A stretch of 64,000 nt of DNA, from NCBI GenBank assembly GCA_044222245.1, contig JBGANQ010000051.1, positions 3,537-67,536 of the forward strand. Direction: 5' to 3'. Under the pieces are notes generated by a model that saw nothing but the letters and a program-made list of their open reading frames with translations, was not told where the DNA came from and searched no databases. Source of the DNA: CALFML01 sp044222245 (lineage in GTDB: Bacteria; Myxococcota_A; Polyangia; Palsa-1104; JAEUJZ01). This document shows positions 42,696 to 52,362 of this stretch, one piece after another; positions within the stretch are counted from its first letter, which is position 1, and every line of letters starts with the position of its first letter. The position numbers and the translations under genes were made by a program.

Positions 42696-44300
42696 TCAGC
42701 GCTGGATCACCAGCAGCGGCTTGGCCGAGGGCGGGATCGCCGGGATGTGGTGCGCCGGCGGCGGCTCCTTCTTCTTGAGGGTCGCAGGTCCGGTGCCCAC
42801 GCGCACGATCTCGGTGGTCGCCGGGTAGCTCACGTCCCACTCGCGTCGCGAGACCAGCCCATCGGGCTTGCCGCGGTTTTCGTTCTTGGGATCGGTCTTC
42901 CACTTCCCCGTGTAAAGGTAGCGGCGGCGCTTGATGCGATAGCCGGGGTAGCCGTCCTGGTCGTTGAACTTCTGGCTCGCCGGCATCTCGGGATCGGGGC
43001 GGGTGGTCGAGGGGAACTTCGACTCGGTGATGATCTCGCGCTCGAAGGCGATGTGGTAGGGCAGCTGCTTGCCGAGAAGCTCTACCTTCACCGAGCCCTG
43101 GTTCACCATGTAGTGGACGACGACAGGAAAGTCGTAGGGGTTCTTGAGCTTCAGATCCACCGACGGATAGACCACCGTCGAGTCGAGCCCCATGGGGATG
43201 TACGAGGACGGCCGCGAGTGCGGCGTGCTGCGCACGATGTCCAGGCCGGCGAAGAACGCGGCGGCGTGCAGGGTCGAGGCGATCTGGCACATGCCACCGG
43301 CCAGGCCGTCGATGAGCTCGCCCCCCTGGATGACCGGCGCCACCCGGTAGCCTTCTTTCTCGGTGCGATCGCCCACGGCGCCGTTGAACGAGAAGACCTG
43401 GCCCGGGCGCAGGATGTAGCCGTTGAGCTTGTCGGCGCCGACCTTGAGGTTGTAGGTGCGGTCGTTGTCGATGGCGGCGTTGGAGTAGCGGGTCTCCCAG
43501 CTCGCCAGCACGTGCGAGACGTCCAGGTCGTGGAGGTCGGCGCTGCGCACCTGGGGCGGCGTCTCGGCGACGGCGAGCTGCAGCTCTTTGGCGTCGCCGC
43601 CGCTGCTCAGGGCGCGCGCGGTGTACTGCAGGGTGACCAGCGAGTCGTAGACCCGCAAGAGGTAGCCGGGCTTCTCGGGCGCGATGGTGTGCTTCTCCAG
43701 ATCCAGACGGGCGTCAATCGGGCCGCGGTCGACCTTCTCCTTGAGCTCCATCAGGAAATCCAGGGCCTTCTTCTCATCGAAGGCCACCGGCAGCTGCAGG
43801 GTGTAGCCGCGCCGCCGGCCGTGCCAGTAGGCCTGCAGATCGAGCAGCGGATCGCCGCTGTGGCCAAGCCCGCGCAGCCGGGCGAGCAGCGCCGCTTCGT
43901 CGACCTGCAGCCCGAGCTCACGCCAGCGCCCGAGCTCGCGCTCGCGGCCGACGCGCAGGCGGACCTGGCGGTCGAGGAAGCGCTCGCTGACCTTGTGGAC
44001 CCGCGCCGGCAGCGCCGCGAAGTCGAGCTCACCCAGCTGCTCGCCGTCGAGGACGAGCCCCGGGACGGTGCGCTGGGCGTTGCGGTGGGTAAGGATTAGA
44101 CCCGTCGCCGCGGCGAGCACGCCCAGGCCCAGGAGCAGCCCGCTGCCAAGCGCCGCCGCCAGGTGCCAGCGCGAGCGGGGCGGCGGCGTGCCGTCGGCGG
44201 CGGCGGAGCGAAGGGACGGCGGGCTCGCGGAACCGCCGACGCCCACGGCCAGCGAGGCCTCGGCAAGGGCCTCGGAGTCAGGGTGCGAGATCGGATGCAT
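42696..44300 (-). CDS. VanW-family protein with peptidoglycan-binding-like domain
   Basis: A 534-residue protein with a single N-terminal membrane anchor (LAAALGSGLLLGLGVLAAATGL) and a long external region. The VanW domain is clear: GYILRPGQVFSFNGAVGDRTEKEGYRVAPVI, then GGMCQIASTLHAAAFFAGLDIV and SSYIPMGLDSTVVYPSVDLKLKN. A PG-binding_4-like region precedes it. VanW proteins accompany peptidoglycan remodelling. No vancomycin genes are nearby, so this is a general envelope member. Divergent from the DUF4105 gene. Confidence 0.85.
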   Translation of the reverse strand: MHPISHPDSEALAEASLAVGVGGSASPPSLRSAAADGTPPPRSRWHLAAALGSGLLLGLGVLAAATGLILTHRNAQRTVPGLVLDGEQLGELDFAALPARVHKVSERFLDRQVRLRVGRERELGRWRELGLQVDEAALLARLRGLGHSGDPLLDLQAYWHGRRRGYTLQLPVAFDEKKALDFLMELKEKVDRGPIDARLDLEKHTIAPEKPGYLLRVYDSLVTLQYTARALSSGGDAKELQLAVAETPPQVRSADLHDLDVSHVLASWETRYSNAAIDNDRTYNLKVGADKLNGYILRPGQVFSFNGAVGDRTEKEGYRVAPVIQGGELIDGLAGGMCQIASTLHAAAFFAGLDIVRSTPHSRPSSYIPMGLDSTVVYPSVDLKLKNPYDFPVVVHYMVNQGSVKVELLGKQLPYHIAFEREIITESKFPSTTRPDPEMPASQKFNDQDGYPGYRIKRRRYLYTGKWKTDPKNENRGKPDGLVSRREWDVSYPATTEIVRVGTGPATLKKKEPPPAHHIPAIPPSAKPLLVIQR

Positions 44301-44455
44301 GAGCTATCTGGTTCATAGCGCGATCCGAGCCAAAAGGCCAACCTGCCTTGTCGCCCGAGGCGGGCGCGCGCGTCCTGGCCAGCGTCGGGGGACAAAATTC
44401 CCGGTCCGCCTGGGCACTTGCGCGCGGCCGGGGGGCGCTCTCATGATAGAGCTGC

Positions 44456-45670
44456 ATGCTGCAGACCCGCGCAACTGGGACTCGGACCTGGCGGCTGGCC
44501 GGTCTGCTCGCCTTGCTGGTTCTTACGCTCGGTGGGCTGCGGCCGCAGGCGGCGGCCAGTGCCGCGACCGCCGGTACCGCGGCCGCCAGTGTCGCGGGCG
44601 GAGCGAGCGCGGTCCTGGCGGCCGCCGAGCCGCCCCCCCTCATCGATGTCTACACGATGGGACCGGGCGACGAGCTGTTCAGCCGCTTTGGCCACGCGGC
44701 GATCTGCGTCACCGATGCGCAGAGCCCGCTCGGCCGCTGCTACAACTACGGCACCGCCGATTTCAGCACCCCGGGGCCGCTGACCTGGAGCTTTGTCCGC
44801 GGGCGGGCGCTGTTCTGGGTATCGGTGCGCCCGCTGCCGGCGATGATCAGCAGCTACGCCGCCGAGGATCGCACGCTGTGGCGGCAGCGGCTGCCGCTGC
44901 CCGCCGAGGCGGCGCGGGCGCTGGCGCGGACGCTGCACGCCGCCGATGTGCGCGAGGCGACCTACTACCGCTACCACCACTTCAACGACAACTGCACCAC
45001 CCGGGTGCGCGACCTCGTGGATGCGGCGACGGGCGGGGCGCTGCGTCGCGACACCGCGGCGCCCAGGGACCCGCCGCTGCGCGAGTACGTCCGTCGCGGC
45101 TTCGCGGGGCAGCCGCTGCTGCTGCTCCTCACCGATCTCTTGCTTGGACGGGCCGCCGATCGGCCGACGAGCCGCTGGCAGGGCATGTTCCTGCCCGAGC
45201 TCCTGCGCCGCGAGCTGGAGACCCGGCTGCACGCAGAGCCGGTGGTGGTCTACGCGCGGCGGCAGCCGATCGTCATCGGCTCGGCGCTGGGCGGTCCCTG
45301 GCTGCTCTTGTCGCTCGCGGCGCTGCTGCTCGCCGCGGGGCTGCGGTGGCGGCGCGCGGCGGCGCCGCTCACCGGGGTCGGGCTCGGGCTGGTCGGGCTG
45401 CTGGTGGCGGGGCTGGCGGCGTGCTCGGCGCTGCCCGAGCTGCACAACAATGAGGCGGTGCTGCTGTGTCTGCCCACCGATCTGCTGCTGCTCGGGCTGC
45501 CGCCGCGCTGGGCGACTGGCTATGCCCGGCTGCGCCTCGGCGGGCTGCTCGGCGGCGCCGTGGCGCTCGCTGCCGGGCTGCTCATCCAGCCGCTGTGGCC
45601 GGTGCTCTTGTTCTGCGCGCTGCCGCTCGGCGGGCTGGCGCTGCGGCGGCCCCGCGCGGAGGGCGATTGA
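44456..45670 (+). CDS. DUF4105 (Lnb N-terminal periplasmic) membrane protein
   Basis: A 404-residue protein. A signal/anchor (GLLALLVLTLGGL) is followed by the DUF4105 domain: YTMGPGDELFSRFGHAAICVTD, then YNYGTADFSTPG, and YHHFNDNCTTRVRDLVDAA. Residues 290-400 contain four to five membrane helices. DUF4105 has a papain-like NlpC/P60-type fold and a conserved Cys (here NDNCTTR), probably acting as an amidase on envelope lipids or proteins. Its stop overlaps the start of the cytochrome gene (TTGA), so the two are translationally coupled. A GATAGA hexamer lies 5 nt before the ATG with no Shine-Dalgarno. Confidence 0.85.
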   Translation: MLQTRATGTRTWRLAGLLALLVLTLGGLRPQAAASAATAGTAAASVAGGASAVLAAAEPPPLIDVYTMGPGDELFSRFGHAAICVTDAQSPLGRCYNYGTADFSTPGPLTWSFVRGRALFWVSVRPLPAMISSYAAEDRTLWRQRLPLPAEAARALARTLHAADVREATYYRYHHFNDNCTTRVRDLVDAATGGALRRDTAAPRDPPLREYVRRGFAGQPLLLLLTDLLLGRAADRPTSRWQGMFLPELLRRELETRLHAEPVVVYARRQPIVIGSALGGPWLLLSLAALLLAAGLRWRRAAAPLTGVGLGLVGLLVAGLAACSALPELHNNEAVLLCLPTDLLLLGLPPRWATGYARLRLGGLLGGAVALAAGLLIQPLWPVLLFCALPLGGLALRRPRAEGD

Positions 45671-47904
45671 GTCGGCGCGGCGGCCTGTTCTTCGTCGTCC
45701 CCATCGTCTTTCTTGGGCTGGGGCTGGGGCTGGGGCTCGGGCCCGGCCTGCGGGGTGGGCTGTTCAGCTGGCCGCTGCACGCGCAGCCGCGCGGCCGGAC
45801 CGGGGCGACGCTGACGGCGGCCCGGCTCAGTCCGGGCGGGGCGGCGGGGCGGCAGGCGCTGCTCGGCGGCGAGCTGCCCGAGGACGGAGTCGTCGCGCGG
45901 GCGGTGCGCGAGCAGGGGTTCTTCGCCGGCGAGCCAGTCGGCAGCGGCGACTGCGCCAGCTGCCACGCCGAGATCGCGGCGCAGTTGGCGCAGTCGGCGC
46001 ACCGCTTCGCCTCGCTCAACAACCCCTACTACACCGCCTCGCTGGAGCAGCTGCGCCGCGAGCGCGGGACCGCCGCCGCCCGCTTCTGCGCCGGCTGCCA
46101 CGATCCGCTGCTGCTGGTCGACGACGCTATTGTCCAGCCGCGGCTGCCGCGACAGGCGCCGGCGGCGCAGGCGGGGCTGCCGTGTCTGGTCTGTCACTCG
46201 ATCAAAGAGTGTCAGGGGACGCTCGGCAACGGCGCCTACACGCTGGTCGCCAGCGCAGTGCCGCCGCCGGCGACGTCAGCGACCGCCGGCAGCCCCTCAC
46301 CCCACGGGGCGCGCCTGCGGGCCGCCGTGCTCGGGCGCCCCGAGCTGTGCGCGGCCTGCCACAAGGTCGGGCTGCTCCCCGAGGTGACCCAGGCGCAGTG
46401 GCTGCGCGGCCAGAACGACTACGACGCCTGGCAGCAGAGCGTGGCCGCCGGCAACGGCGTCGCCGCCATCTATCGCCCGCAGTCGGTCGAGGTCAAGCGC
46501 TGCCAGGACTGCCACATGCCGCTCGTCAAGCTGCGCAGCGGGCAGCTGGTCCGCTCGCACCGCTTTATCGCCGCCAACGCCGCGCTCGCCGCCCTCCGCG
46601 ATGACCGCGAGATGATTGAGCGGACCCGCGAGTTCCTGGCCGGGGCGATCTCGCTCGATCTGGCGGTGCCGCCGCCGAGCCCGGCGCAGGAGCAGGCCCC
46701 CAGCCTGGCGGCGCAGGTGCATATCGCGCCCAAGGCGCTGCTGCGCTTTGACGTGGTGCTGCGCAACCGCCGGGTCGGCCACCGCTTCCCCGGCGGCACC
46801 AACGACAGCAACGATGTCTGGCTCGCGGTCGAGGTGGGGGTGCCCGGCGGCAGCGGGCTGCGCGACGCCACGCACCGGGTGCGCGCGCAGGCCGTGGACG
46901 AGCAGGGGATCCCGCTGGCCCACCGCGACCCGCAGAACATGCGCGGGGTGGTCTACGACACCTCGGTGGCGCCGGCGGATCCGCAGGTGGTCCGCTACTC
47001 CGCTGATCTAAGCGCGCTCCCCGAAGCGGCCACGGCGCCCGAGCTCGTGCTGCGGGCCAGGCTGCTCTACCGCAAGTTCAGCCCCGACTATGCCCGCTTT
47101 GCCTGCGCGGAGCTGCCGGCGGGCGCCGAGCCGAGCACGCGCTGCCTGGAGCCGCCGGTGATCGAGATCGCCAGCGCCGAGCGGCGCTTGCTGCTCACGG
47201 CGTCCCCCGACCGCAGCCCCGGCAATCCTGCGCGCAGCGAACCAGCAGCTGCCGCCGGCCCCGAGGCCGCCCCGCTGTGGCAGCGCTACCTCGACCACGG
47301 GCTCGGCCTGGCCGACGGCCTGGTAGAAAAAGCCAGCGAGGCGCGGCCGAGCCTGGAGCGGGCGGCGGCGCTGGCGCCCGAGCGACCCGAGCCGCTGCTC
47401 GGCCTGGGGCGGCTGGCGCTGGCGCTCGGACGGACCCAGGAGGTGCTGGCGCTGTGCGAGCGGGCCCAGAAGCTGCGCCCCGACCACCCGGCGGCGCTCT
47501 GGCTGCCGGCGCTGGCGCTTTATCGCACGTATCGCTTCGCCGAGGCCCGCCCTTACGTCGAGCAGCTCGCGACGCGGCTGCCCACCGACCGCAGCGTGCT
47601 GACGCTGCTTTCGCGGGTGCGCGGCCTCACCGGTGAGCCGCAGGCAGCGCTGGCCGCCGCCGACCGCCTGCTGCAGGTGGACGCCGAGTCCGAAGATGGC
47701 CACCACCAGCGCCTGCTCGCGCTGCGCGAGCTCGGCCGCCCTGCCGAGGCCGCCGAGGCAGAGCGCCGCTACCTGTACTACCGCCGCCCGGTCGAGCAGG
47801 ATCAGGCGCTGCGCCAGCGCTTCCGCGCCCGTGAGCCCGAGCGGATCGACGAGGACGTGCCGGCGCATACGCACGCGCTGGGCCGCTCGGCGAGCGCCCC
47901 CTAG
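45667..47904 (+). CDS. Five-heme cytochrome c with C-terminal TPR region
   Basis: A 745-residue exported protein. The N-terminus is a signal anchor (FFVVPIVFLGLGLGLG) with a Leu-Gly run. Five CxxCH heme sites are CASCH, CAGCH, CLVCH, CAACH and CQDCH, at about residues 96, 141, 173, 228 and 279. A beta-rich middle domain follows (VVLRNRRVGHRFPGGTNDSND). The last 200 residues are TPR repeats (ERPEPLLGLGRLALALGRTQEVL). The heme part resembles cytochrome c554/multiheme families. TTG 45667 is the start because it overlaps the previous stop. An electron carrier role in the periplasm is likely; partners unknown. Confidence 0.85.
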   Translation: MSRRGGLFFVVPIVFLGLGLGLGLGPGLRGGLFSWPLHAQPRGRTGATLTAARLSPGGAAGRQALLGGELPEDGVVARAVREQGFFAGEPVGSGDCASCHAEIAAQLAQSAHRFASLNNPYYTASLEQLRRERGTAAARFCAGCHDPLLLVDDAIVQPRLPRQAPAAQAGLPCLVCHSIKECQGTLGNGAYTLVASAVPPPATSATAGSPSPHGARLRAAVLGRPELCAACHKVGLLPEVTQAQWLRGQNDYDAWQQSVAAGNGVAAIYRPQSVEVKRCQDCHMPLVKLRSGQLVRSHRFIAANAALAALRDDREMIERTREFLAGAISLDLAVPPPSPAQEQAPSLAAQVHIAPKALLRFDVVLRNRRVGHRFPGGTNDSNDVWLAVEVGVPGGSGLRDATHRVRAQAVDEQGIPLAHRDPQNMRGVVYDTSVAPADPQVVRYSADLSALPEAATAPELVLRARLLYRKFSPDYARFACAELPAGAEPSTRCLEPPVIEIASAERRLLLTASPDRSPGNPARSEPAAAAGPEAAPLWQRYLDHGLGLADGLVEKASEARPSLERAAALAPERPEPLLGLGRLALALGRTQEVLALCERAQKLRPDHPAALWLPALALYRTYRFAEARPYVEQLATRLPTDRSVLTLLSRVRGLTGEPQAALAAADRLLQVDAESEDGHHQRLLALRELGRPAEAAEAERRYLYYRRPVEQDQALRQRFRAREPERIDEDVPAHTHALGRSASAP
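45715..45738 (+). repeat. Hexanucleotide repeat GGGCTG x4 in a signal anchor
   Basis: Four copies of GGGCTG (last one GGGCTC) encode LGLGLGLG in the hydrophobic core of the cytochrome signal anchor. Another Gly-Leu microsatellite does the same in the 3D-domain protein at 496-540. Confidence 0.8.
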
Positions 47905-48037
47905 CCTGCTCCAGCGGGGCCGCGCGGGCAGCTTGGCTGCGCATTTCTATTTTCAAATAGCGATGCATATCACAAAATAAATTCGAAATTAGTCACATCC
48001 CTTCGCCCTGAGGGGGGCCTGGGGGGAGGAGCTCAAG

Positions 48038-49630
48038 ATGCGTAGAACACTTCCAGTGTTGTTGCTGGGCTGTCTGGCGGCCTGCGGACCGCAGACCGGG
48101 ACCGGCGTCAACGGTCAAAACGGAGCGCAGGGTGAGCCGGGTCCGGCCGGTCCAGCCGGACCGCAGGGGCCGCAGGGAGCGCCCGGCACGCCCGGGGCGC
48201 AGGGTCCCAAGGGGGACCCGGGCACGAGCAGCACCGACTCCAGCCTGTCGTCGATCACGCCGTCGGCGGTGCTCGGCGTGCGGCCGGTCACCGTGACCAT
48301 CACCGGCGTCGGCAGCCACTTCAAGGCGGGCACGACGATCGTCGACTTCGGCGATCCGGCGGTGACCGTCACCAAGCTGAACGTCGGCAGCCCCACCAAC
48401 CTGAGCGCCACGCTCAACCTGGCCCCGACGGCGGTCATCGGCGTGCATAACGTCACCGTGACCACCCCGGGGGCGGGACCGGCAGGGGCCAACGAGCAGC
48501 TGGTGCTGCAGGGCGGGCTGACCGTGCAGGCCTCGCTGTACTCGGAGCTGCCGGCGGGCGTGATGACCGCGCCGACCGTGCCGCAGGGCGGCCTGGTCAC
48601 CGTCCAGCTGCGCAACCTCGACTACCGCGACAACCCCTTTGACCCGCTGACGGTGCGGCCGACCGGCGGCGTCGCCTCGCTGCTGGCGCTGGCCATGCCG
48701 CCGATGCCGTTTCTGAACACCACGACCTACGGCAACCTCGGCCTGGTCGACGCGCTGGCCACCGCCGGCACCGGCCTTGGCATGACGCTGTCGACGCAGA
48801 CGCCGCTCGGCACGGCGGTGCAGTTCGTCTCCGATCCCAAGGACCCGAATGCGCCGCAGGTGACGGCGACGACGCCGGTGGTGCTCAACGCCGGGGCGCC
48901 GGTGGGCAATCAGATGATCGCCGGCAGCTACAAGACGGTGCTCTACAAGTTCACCGCCCCCGCGGACAACTACGTCACCCAGCTCACCCTGAGCGCGCTC
49001 GGGGCGGGGCTGCTCGGCGGCGTCACCGCGGCGCCGCGGGTGCAGGGCTACATGGCGCCCACCTCGGGCCGGTTCGCCGACGGGCTGCCCATCGATACCT
49101 CGGCGACGGTGGTGACCGGCATGCTGCAGGGGCGCAACACCCTTTTGTACATGCCCAAGATCGGCGACTACTACTTCGCCGTGTTCACCGACAACCTGAG
49201 CGGCAGCATGACCCACTCGTTCAGCATGCTCGCCAAGACGGCGCTCGGCACCGCGGTCTCGCTCAAGGAGCCGGCGGGCGGCGACACCTCGGCCTCGCCG
49301 GTGGCGACCGTCATGCTCGACAAGTATTACTACGCCACCGACGGCGCGATCGACGCGGCGGGCGACACCGACTACGTCAAGTTCACCTCGGCCAAGAGCG
49401 GCCGCGTCTACGCCACCGTGCAGAACCCGAGCGGCGCCCGCATCGGCGTTGGCATCTACGCCGCCGACTGCTCCACGGTCGTCGACAGCCTGGCCGTGCT
49501 GCCGGCGCTGCCGCCGCCCGGTGCCGCCAGCCAGGAGACCGCGGTGACCATGGGCACCCAGTACTGCTTGCGCATCAGCGGTCAGGCCGCGGCCGCCTAC
49601 CAGCTGCAGCTGGCCCAAGACCTGCCCTAG
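48038..49630 (+). CDS. Collagen-like lipoprotein with IPT-type domains
   Basis: A 530-residue lipoprotein. The signal peptide ends in LGCLAAC. Residues about 30-62 are Gly-x-y triplets (GEPGPAGPAGPQGPQGAPG), a collagen-like stretch of 11-12 repeats. An IPT/TIG-like beta domain follows (SITPSAVLGVRPVTVTITGVG). The remainder is beta-rich with a final pre-peptidase-like C-terminal domain (DYVKFTSAKSGRVYATVQNPSG). GGAGGAG precedes the ATG. An AT-rich gap with a CTATTT/AAATAG hairpin lies upstream. Role is likely surface adhesion. Confidence 0.8.
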   Translation: MRRTLPVLLLGCLAACGPQTGTGVNGQNGAQGEPGPAGPAGPQGPQGAPGTPGAQGPKGDPGTSSTDSSLSSITPSAVLGVRPVTVTITGVGSHFKAGTTIVDFGDPAVTVTKLNVGSPTNLSATLNLAPTAVIGVHNVTVTTPGAGPAGANEQLVLQGGLTVQASLYSELPAGVMTAPTVPQGGLVTVQLRNLDYRDNPFDPLTVRPTGGVASLLALAMPPMPFLNTTTYGNLGLVDALATAGTGLGMTLSTQTPLGTAVQFVSDPKDPNAPQVTATTPVVLNAGAPVGNQMIAGSYKTVLYKFTAPADNYVTQLTLSALGAGLLGGVTAAPRVQGYMAPTSGRFADGLPIDTSATVVTGMLQGRNTLLYMPKIGDYYFAVFTDNLSGSMTHSFSMLAKTALGTAVSLKEPAGGDTSASPVATVMLDKYYYATDGAIDAAGDTDYVKFTSAKSGRVYATVQNPSGARIGVGIYAADCSTVVDSLAVLPALPPPGAASQETAVTMGTQYCLRISGQAAAAYQLQLAQDLP

Positions 49631-49641
49631 GCTCTGCCCTA

Positions 49642-49695
49642 AGCCCGGCCATCAAACTTTCTGTTTGGTGCGCCGGGGCTCTCTCCGTCTTTTGA
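49642..49695 (+). terminator. Intrinsic terminator-like hairpin after the collagen-like gene
   Basis: AGCCCGGC pairs with GCCGGGGCT (one bulge), and inside it CATCAAAC pairs with GTTTGGTG (one wobble), leaving a TTTCT loop. CTCTCTCCGTCTTTT follows. The stem is long, but the T-tract is mixed. Confidence 0.5.
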
Positions 49696-49865
49696 CTTAG
49701 TCACAAGCCCCTGTGCGAAATCAAGGTAAGACCGGGAAGTTATGATTTATCGATAGATTTCCCTATAGAGCACAGGCTAAAATGCCAGCGACTTAGCCTT
49801 AGTTCGTAGTTAATGACTGTGGGAGGCCCGCCGCGCGGTGCCGCCCGAAGCTCGGAGGTACTGCC

Positions 49866-51374
49866 ATGCGGGCTCTTGTCGGGATGTTCCTCCTCGCGCT
49901 CGGAGGCTGCGACACGCTGTGGGCGCCCTACATCACCCTGGGCGACTTCGGCCTCGACGCCGGCGTGGGGTGCGACCCCGCGGGCAGCTGCGATCTCGGG
50001 CAGAGCGATGGGCCCGCCCCCGACCTGCAGGTCACCGGCTGTACCTCCAGCCAGATGTGCGACGCGGCAAACCCCATCTGCGATCTGAACACCGGCCTGT
50101 GCACCGCCGTGCCGCCCAGCATCGAGGCCTTCCCATCGGGAGCGCCGTTCGAGACGCTCATCACCCTCAACAATCACTATGTCCTTATGGCGACCGGGGA
50201 CTATAACGGAGACGGGACCACGGATATTGCCGTATCGGGTCTGTTCACCGGGGGCCCGAACGCGAACAACGCCGGCCCAGCCGACGTCGATATCTATCTT
50301 GGCGATGGGGCGGGCAGTTTCAAGCTGGATACCAAGCCCTGCGCGATTCCCAACAGCGATGCTCCGGTTTATCTGCTTACGGTACCGACGGTTAATAAAC
50401 AATACAGCGCGCTGCTGGTCGCCACCTTGGGCTCCAGGGTCTACCTCTGCTCGCGCCCCACGGGGGCTGCCGGCAACTGGACCGCCACCAACGTGGGCAG
50501 CAACATGGTCCCAACCGGCTTCAAGCAGCTGGCGCTGGCCAACAATGAGGGCCAGAGCACCCCTGACCTGCTCATCCGGACGAGCAAGTTCCTCTACCTG
50601 GAGATGCAGGACCCGTCGCTGCAGGGGAGCCTGGACGTCCGCCGCACCAACTCCGGCTACACCTTTGGCAACATGCCCTCGCAGGCCAGTAGCTCGGGCA
50701 TCGTCTGGGCGACGCCGCTGCGCTTCCCGGGGGCGGTCGGCGACACGCTGGCGCTGACCTGGGACGACCCGGTCGATGTCCAGAAACGCAGCCTGGATTT
50801 CTACTATACAAATCCAGGCTTTATGACCAACCACGTCGACTACTCGGCGGGGGTATTTCTCGCCGCCGGGTCCTACTTTCCCGAGCTGAAAAAGCCCCTG
50901 CGGACCACGGCGCCGCTGCGCGTCCAGGGGCAGGACCCGGCGCTCCTGGTGGGCGTCTCCCAGCAGCCCAACTATCTCGGCGTGCTCACCGGCAAGAACA
51001 CCGCCGCCTTCAACCTGCAGGGGGCGCCGACGACCTGGAACCAGCCGGGCCTGATGCTCACCTACACCGGCGACGCCAACGACGATGGCACCGATGAGAT
51101 CGGGCTCTATACGATGGCGCTAAATAACAGTCCGCTGACCCGGCGCCTGCAGATCCTGTCGTATAAAAATAACACCATCAATGTCGGAGCGCCGATCCTC
51201 GATATCGCCTATACGGCAGAGAACGTCCGCGGCATGGCGATTGAATACCTGGGGGCCCTCGGCGACCGCCGGCGGAGCTACCGCCGCAAGGACCTGATCG
51301 CGCTCATCGAGACCCCGACCGGCAACGCCCAGCTGGTCATCCGCCGCGCCAACCTGAACTACCAGTTTCCGTAA
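49866..51374 (+). CDS. FG-GAP-like repeat lipoprotein
   Basis: A 502-residue lipoprotein: the signal peptide ends in LLALGGC. A Cys-rich N-terminal stretch (CTSSQMCDAANPICDLNTGLC) resembles a small Dickkopf/EGF-like knot common in myxobacterial surface proteins. FG-GAP-type calcium-binding repeats follow (ATGDYNGDGTTDIAVSG and YTGDANDDGTDEIGLY). They suggest a beta-propeller for adhesion. GGAGG lies 7 nt before the ATG. Some codon usage in this gene is less GC-biased than in its neighbours. Confidence 0.8.
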   Translation: MRALVGMFLLALGGCDTLWAPYITLGDFGLDAGVGCDPAGSCDLGQSDGPAPDLQVTGCTSSQMCDAANPICDLNTGLCTAVPPSIEAFPSGAPFETLITLNNHYVLMATGDYNGDGTTDIAVSGLFTGGPNANNAGPADVDIYLGDGAGSFKLDTKPCAIPNSDAPVYLLTVPTVNKQYSALLVATLGSRVYLCSRPTGAAGNWTATNVGSNMVPTGFKQLALANNEGQSTPDLLIRTSKFLYLEMQDPSLQGSLDVRRTNSGYTFGNMPSQASSSGIVWATPLRFPGAVGDTLALTWDDPVDVQKRSLDFYYTNPGFMTNHVDYSAGVFLAAGSYFPELKKPLRTTAPLRVQGQDPALLVGVSQQPNYLGVLTGKNTAAFNLQGAPTTWNQPGLMLTYTGDANDDGTDEIGLYTMALNNSPLTRRLQILSYKNNTINVGAPILDIAYTAENVRGMAIEYLGALGDRRRSYRRKDLIALIETPTGNAQLVIRRANLNYQFP

Positions 51375-51394
51375 CGGCCGCCGGCGCGGGTCGG

Positions 51395-52342
51395 CTAGCG
51401 GGCGCCGCTGTGCTGGGCGCGCGCCTGCGCCACCGTGCTCCACAGCGTCTCTTCGGCGCTGATGGTCGGGGCCCAGCCGGTCGCCTTTTGGAAGGCGCGG
51501 TCGGTGATCACGCACGGGTAGCGGAAGAAGTTGATGAGGTACTGCGGGAAGTTGCCGGCGGTGCGCATGAACACGCTGGCGATCGGGGCGGGCACCGGGA
51601 AGGTGATCGCCTGCGCCAGCATGAGCGCGGTGCGCCACGGGATGACGGCGGGGCCGGCGACGTTGAAGATGCCGACCACGTCGCTCTGCCAGGCGGCGAG
51701 CACGGCGGCCGTCATGTCCTCCTCGTGGATAAACTGCGACATCGGGTTAAAGCCGAGCAGATACGGCACATGGCGCAGGCGGAGAAACTCGCTCATCGTG
51801 TTTTTGAGCGTCGGCCCGACGATGTTGGTGGCGCGCAGGATGACCGTCTTCACCTCGGGGTGGCGGTAGACCCAGGTGCTGGCCATGTTGTCCATCTGGA
51901 TGGCGTCGGCGATCTGCGGGAACTCCAGGCCGGCGCGCAGCGGCTCGTCCTCGGCAATCGGGATGTGGTTTGACGGGTGGGCGCCGTAGATGTGAAACGT
52001 CGAGAGCACGACCAGGCGCTTGACCCCGTGCTGCACGCACAGGTTCATGATCTTCTGCGAGCCGACGACGTTGAGGTCAAACCGCTTGCCCGCCGACTCC
52101 TTGAGGTTACCGGCCCGCCCAAGGTGCAGCACGCTGTCGAAGGTGTGGTGCTTGAAGACGTCTTCGATGACGGTCTTGTTGTAGTGGGCGCGGTGGATGG
52201 TCAGGCCCTGCAGGTCGGGCGGAAGGGGCGTGCGCACCTCGCGATAGTCGACCCCTACGACCTTGTGCCCGGCGGCGAGCAGCTGCTGCGCCACCCGCTG
52301 CGCCAGCCCGCCGGCGATGCCCGAGATGAGGATTGCAGCCAC
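51395..52342 (-). CDS. NAD-dependent epimerase/dehydratase family protein
   Basis: A 315-residue extended SDR. ILISGIAGGLAQRVAQQLL is the nucleotide-binding loop, in which the usual GxxGxxG is GxxGGxxQ. VDYREVRTP follows the second strand. LVVLSTFHIYGAHP holds the catalytic Ser region; the YxxxK helix is replaced by MASTWVYRHP, so the classical Tyr-Lys pair is weak. The gene starts 20 bp after the acyltransferase stop, so the two form an operon. Similar epimerase/acyltransferase pairs occur in other myxobacteria. Substrate unknown, perhaps a lipid precursor. Confidence 0.78.
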   Translation of the reverse strand: MAAILISGIAGGLAQRVAQQLLAAGHKVVGVDYREVRTPLPPDLQGLTIHRAHYNKTVIEDVFKHHTFDSVLHLGRAGNLKESAGKRFDLNVVGSQKIMNLCVQHGVKRLVVLSTFHIYGAHPSNHIPIAEDEPLRAGLEFPQIADAIQMDNMASTWVYRHPEVKTVILRATNIVGPTLKNTMSEFLRLRHVPYLLGFNPMSQFIHEEDMTAAVLAAWQSDVVGIFNVAGPAVIPWRTALMLAQAITFPVPAPIASVFMRTAGNFPQYLINFFRYPCVITDRAFQKATGWAPTISAEETLWSTVAQARAQHSGAR

Positions 52343-52362
52343 GCAGAGCTCCTTTTTTCGCC

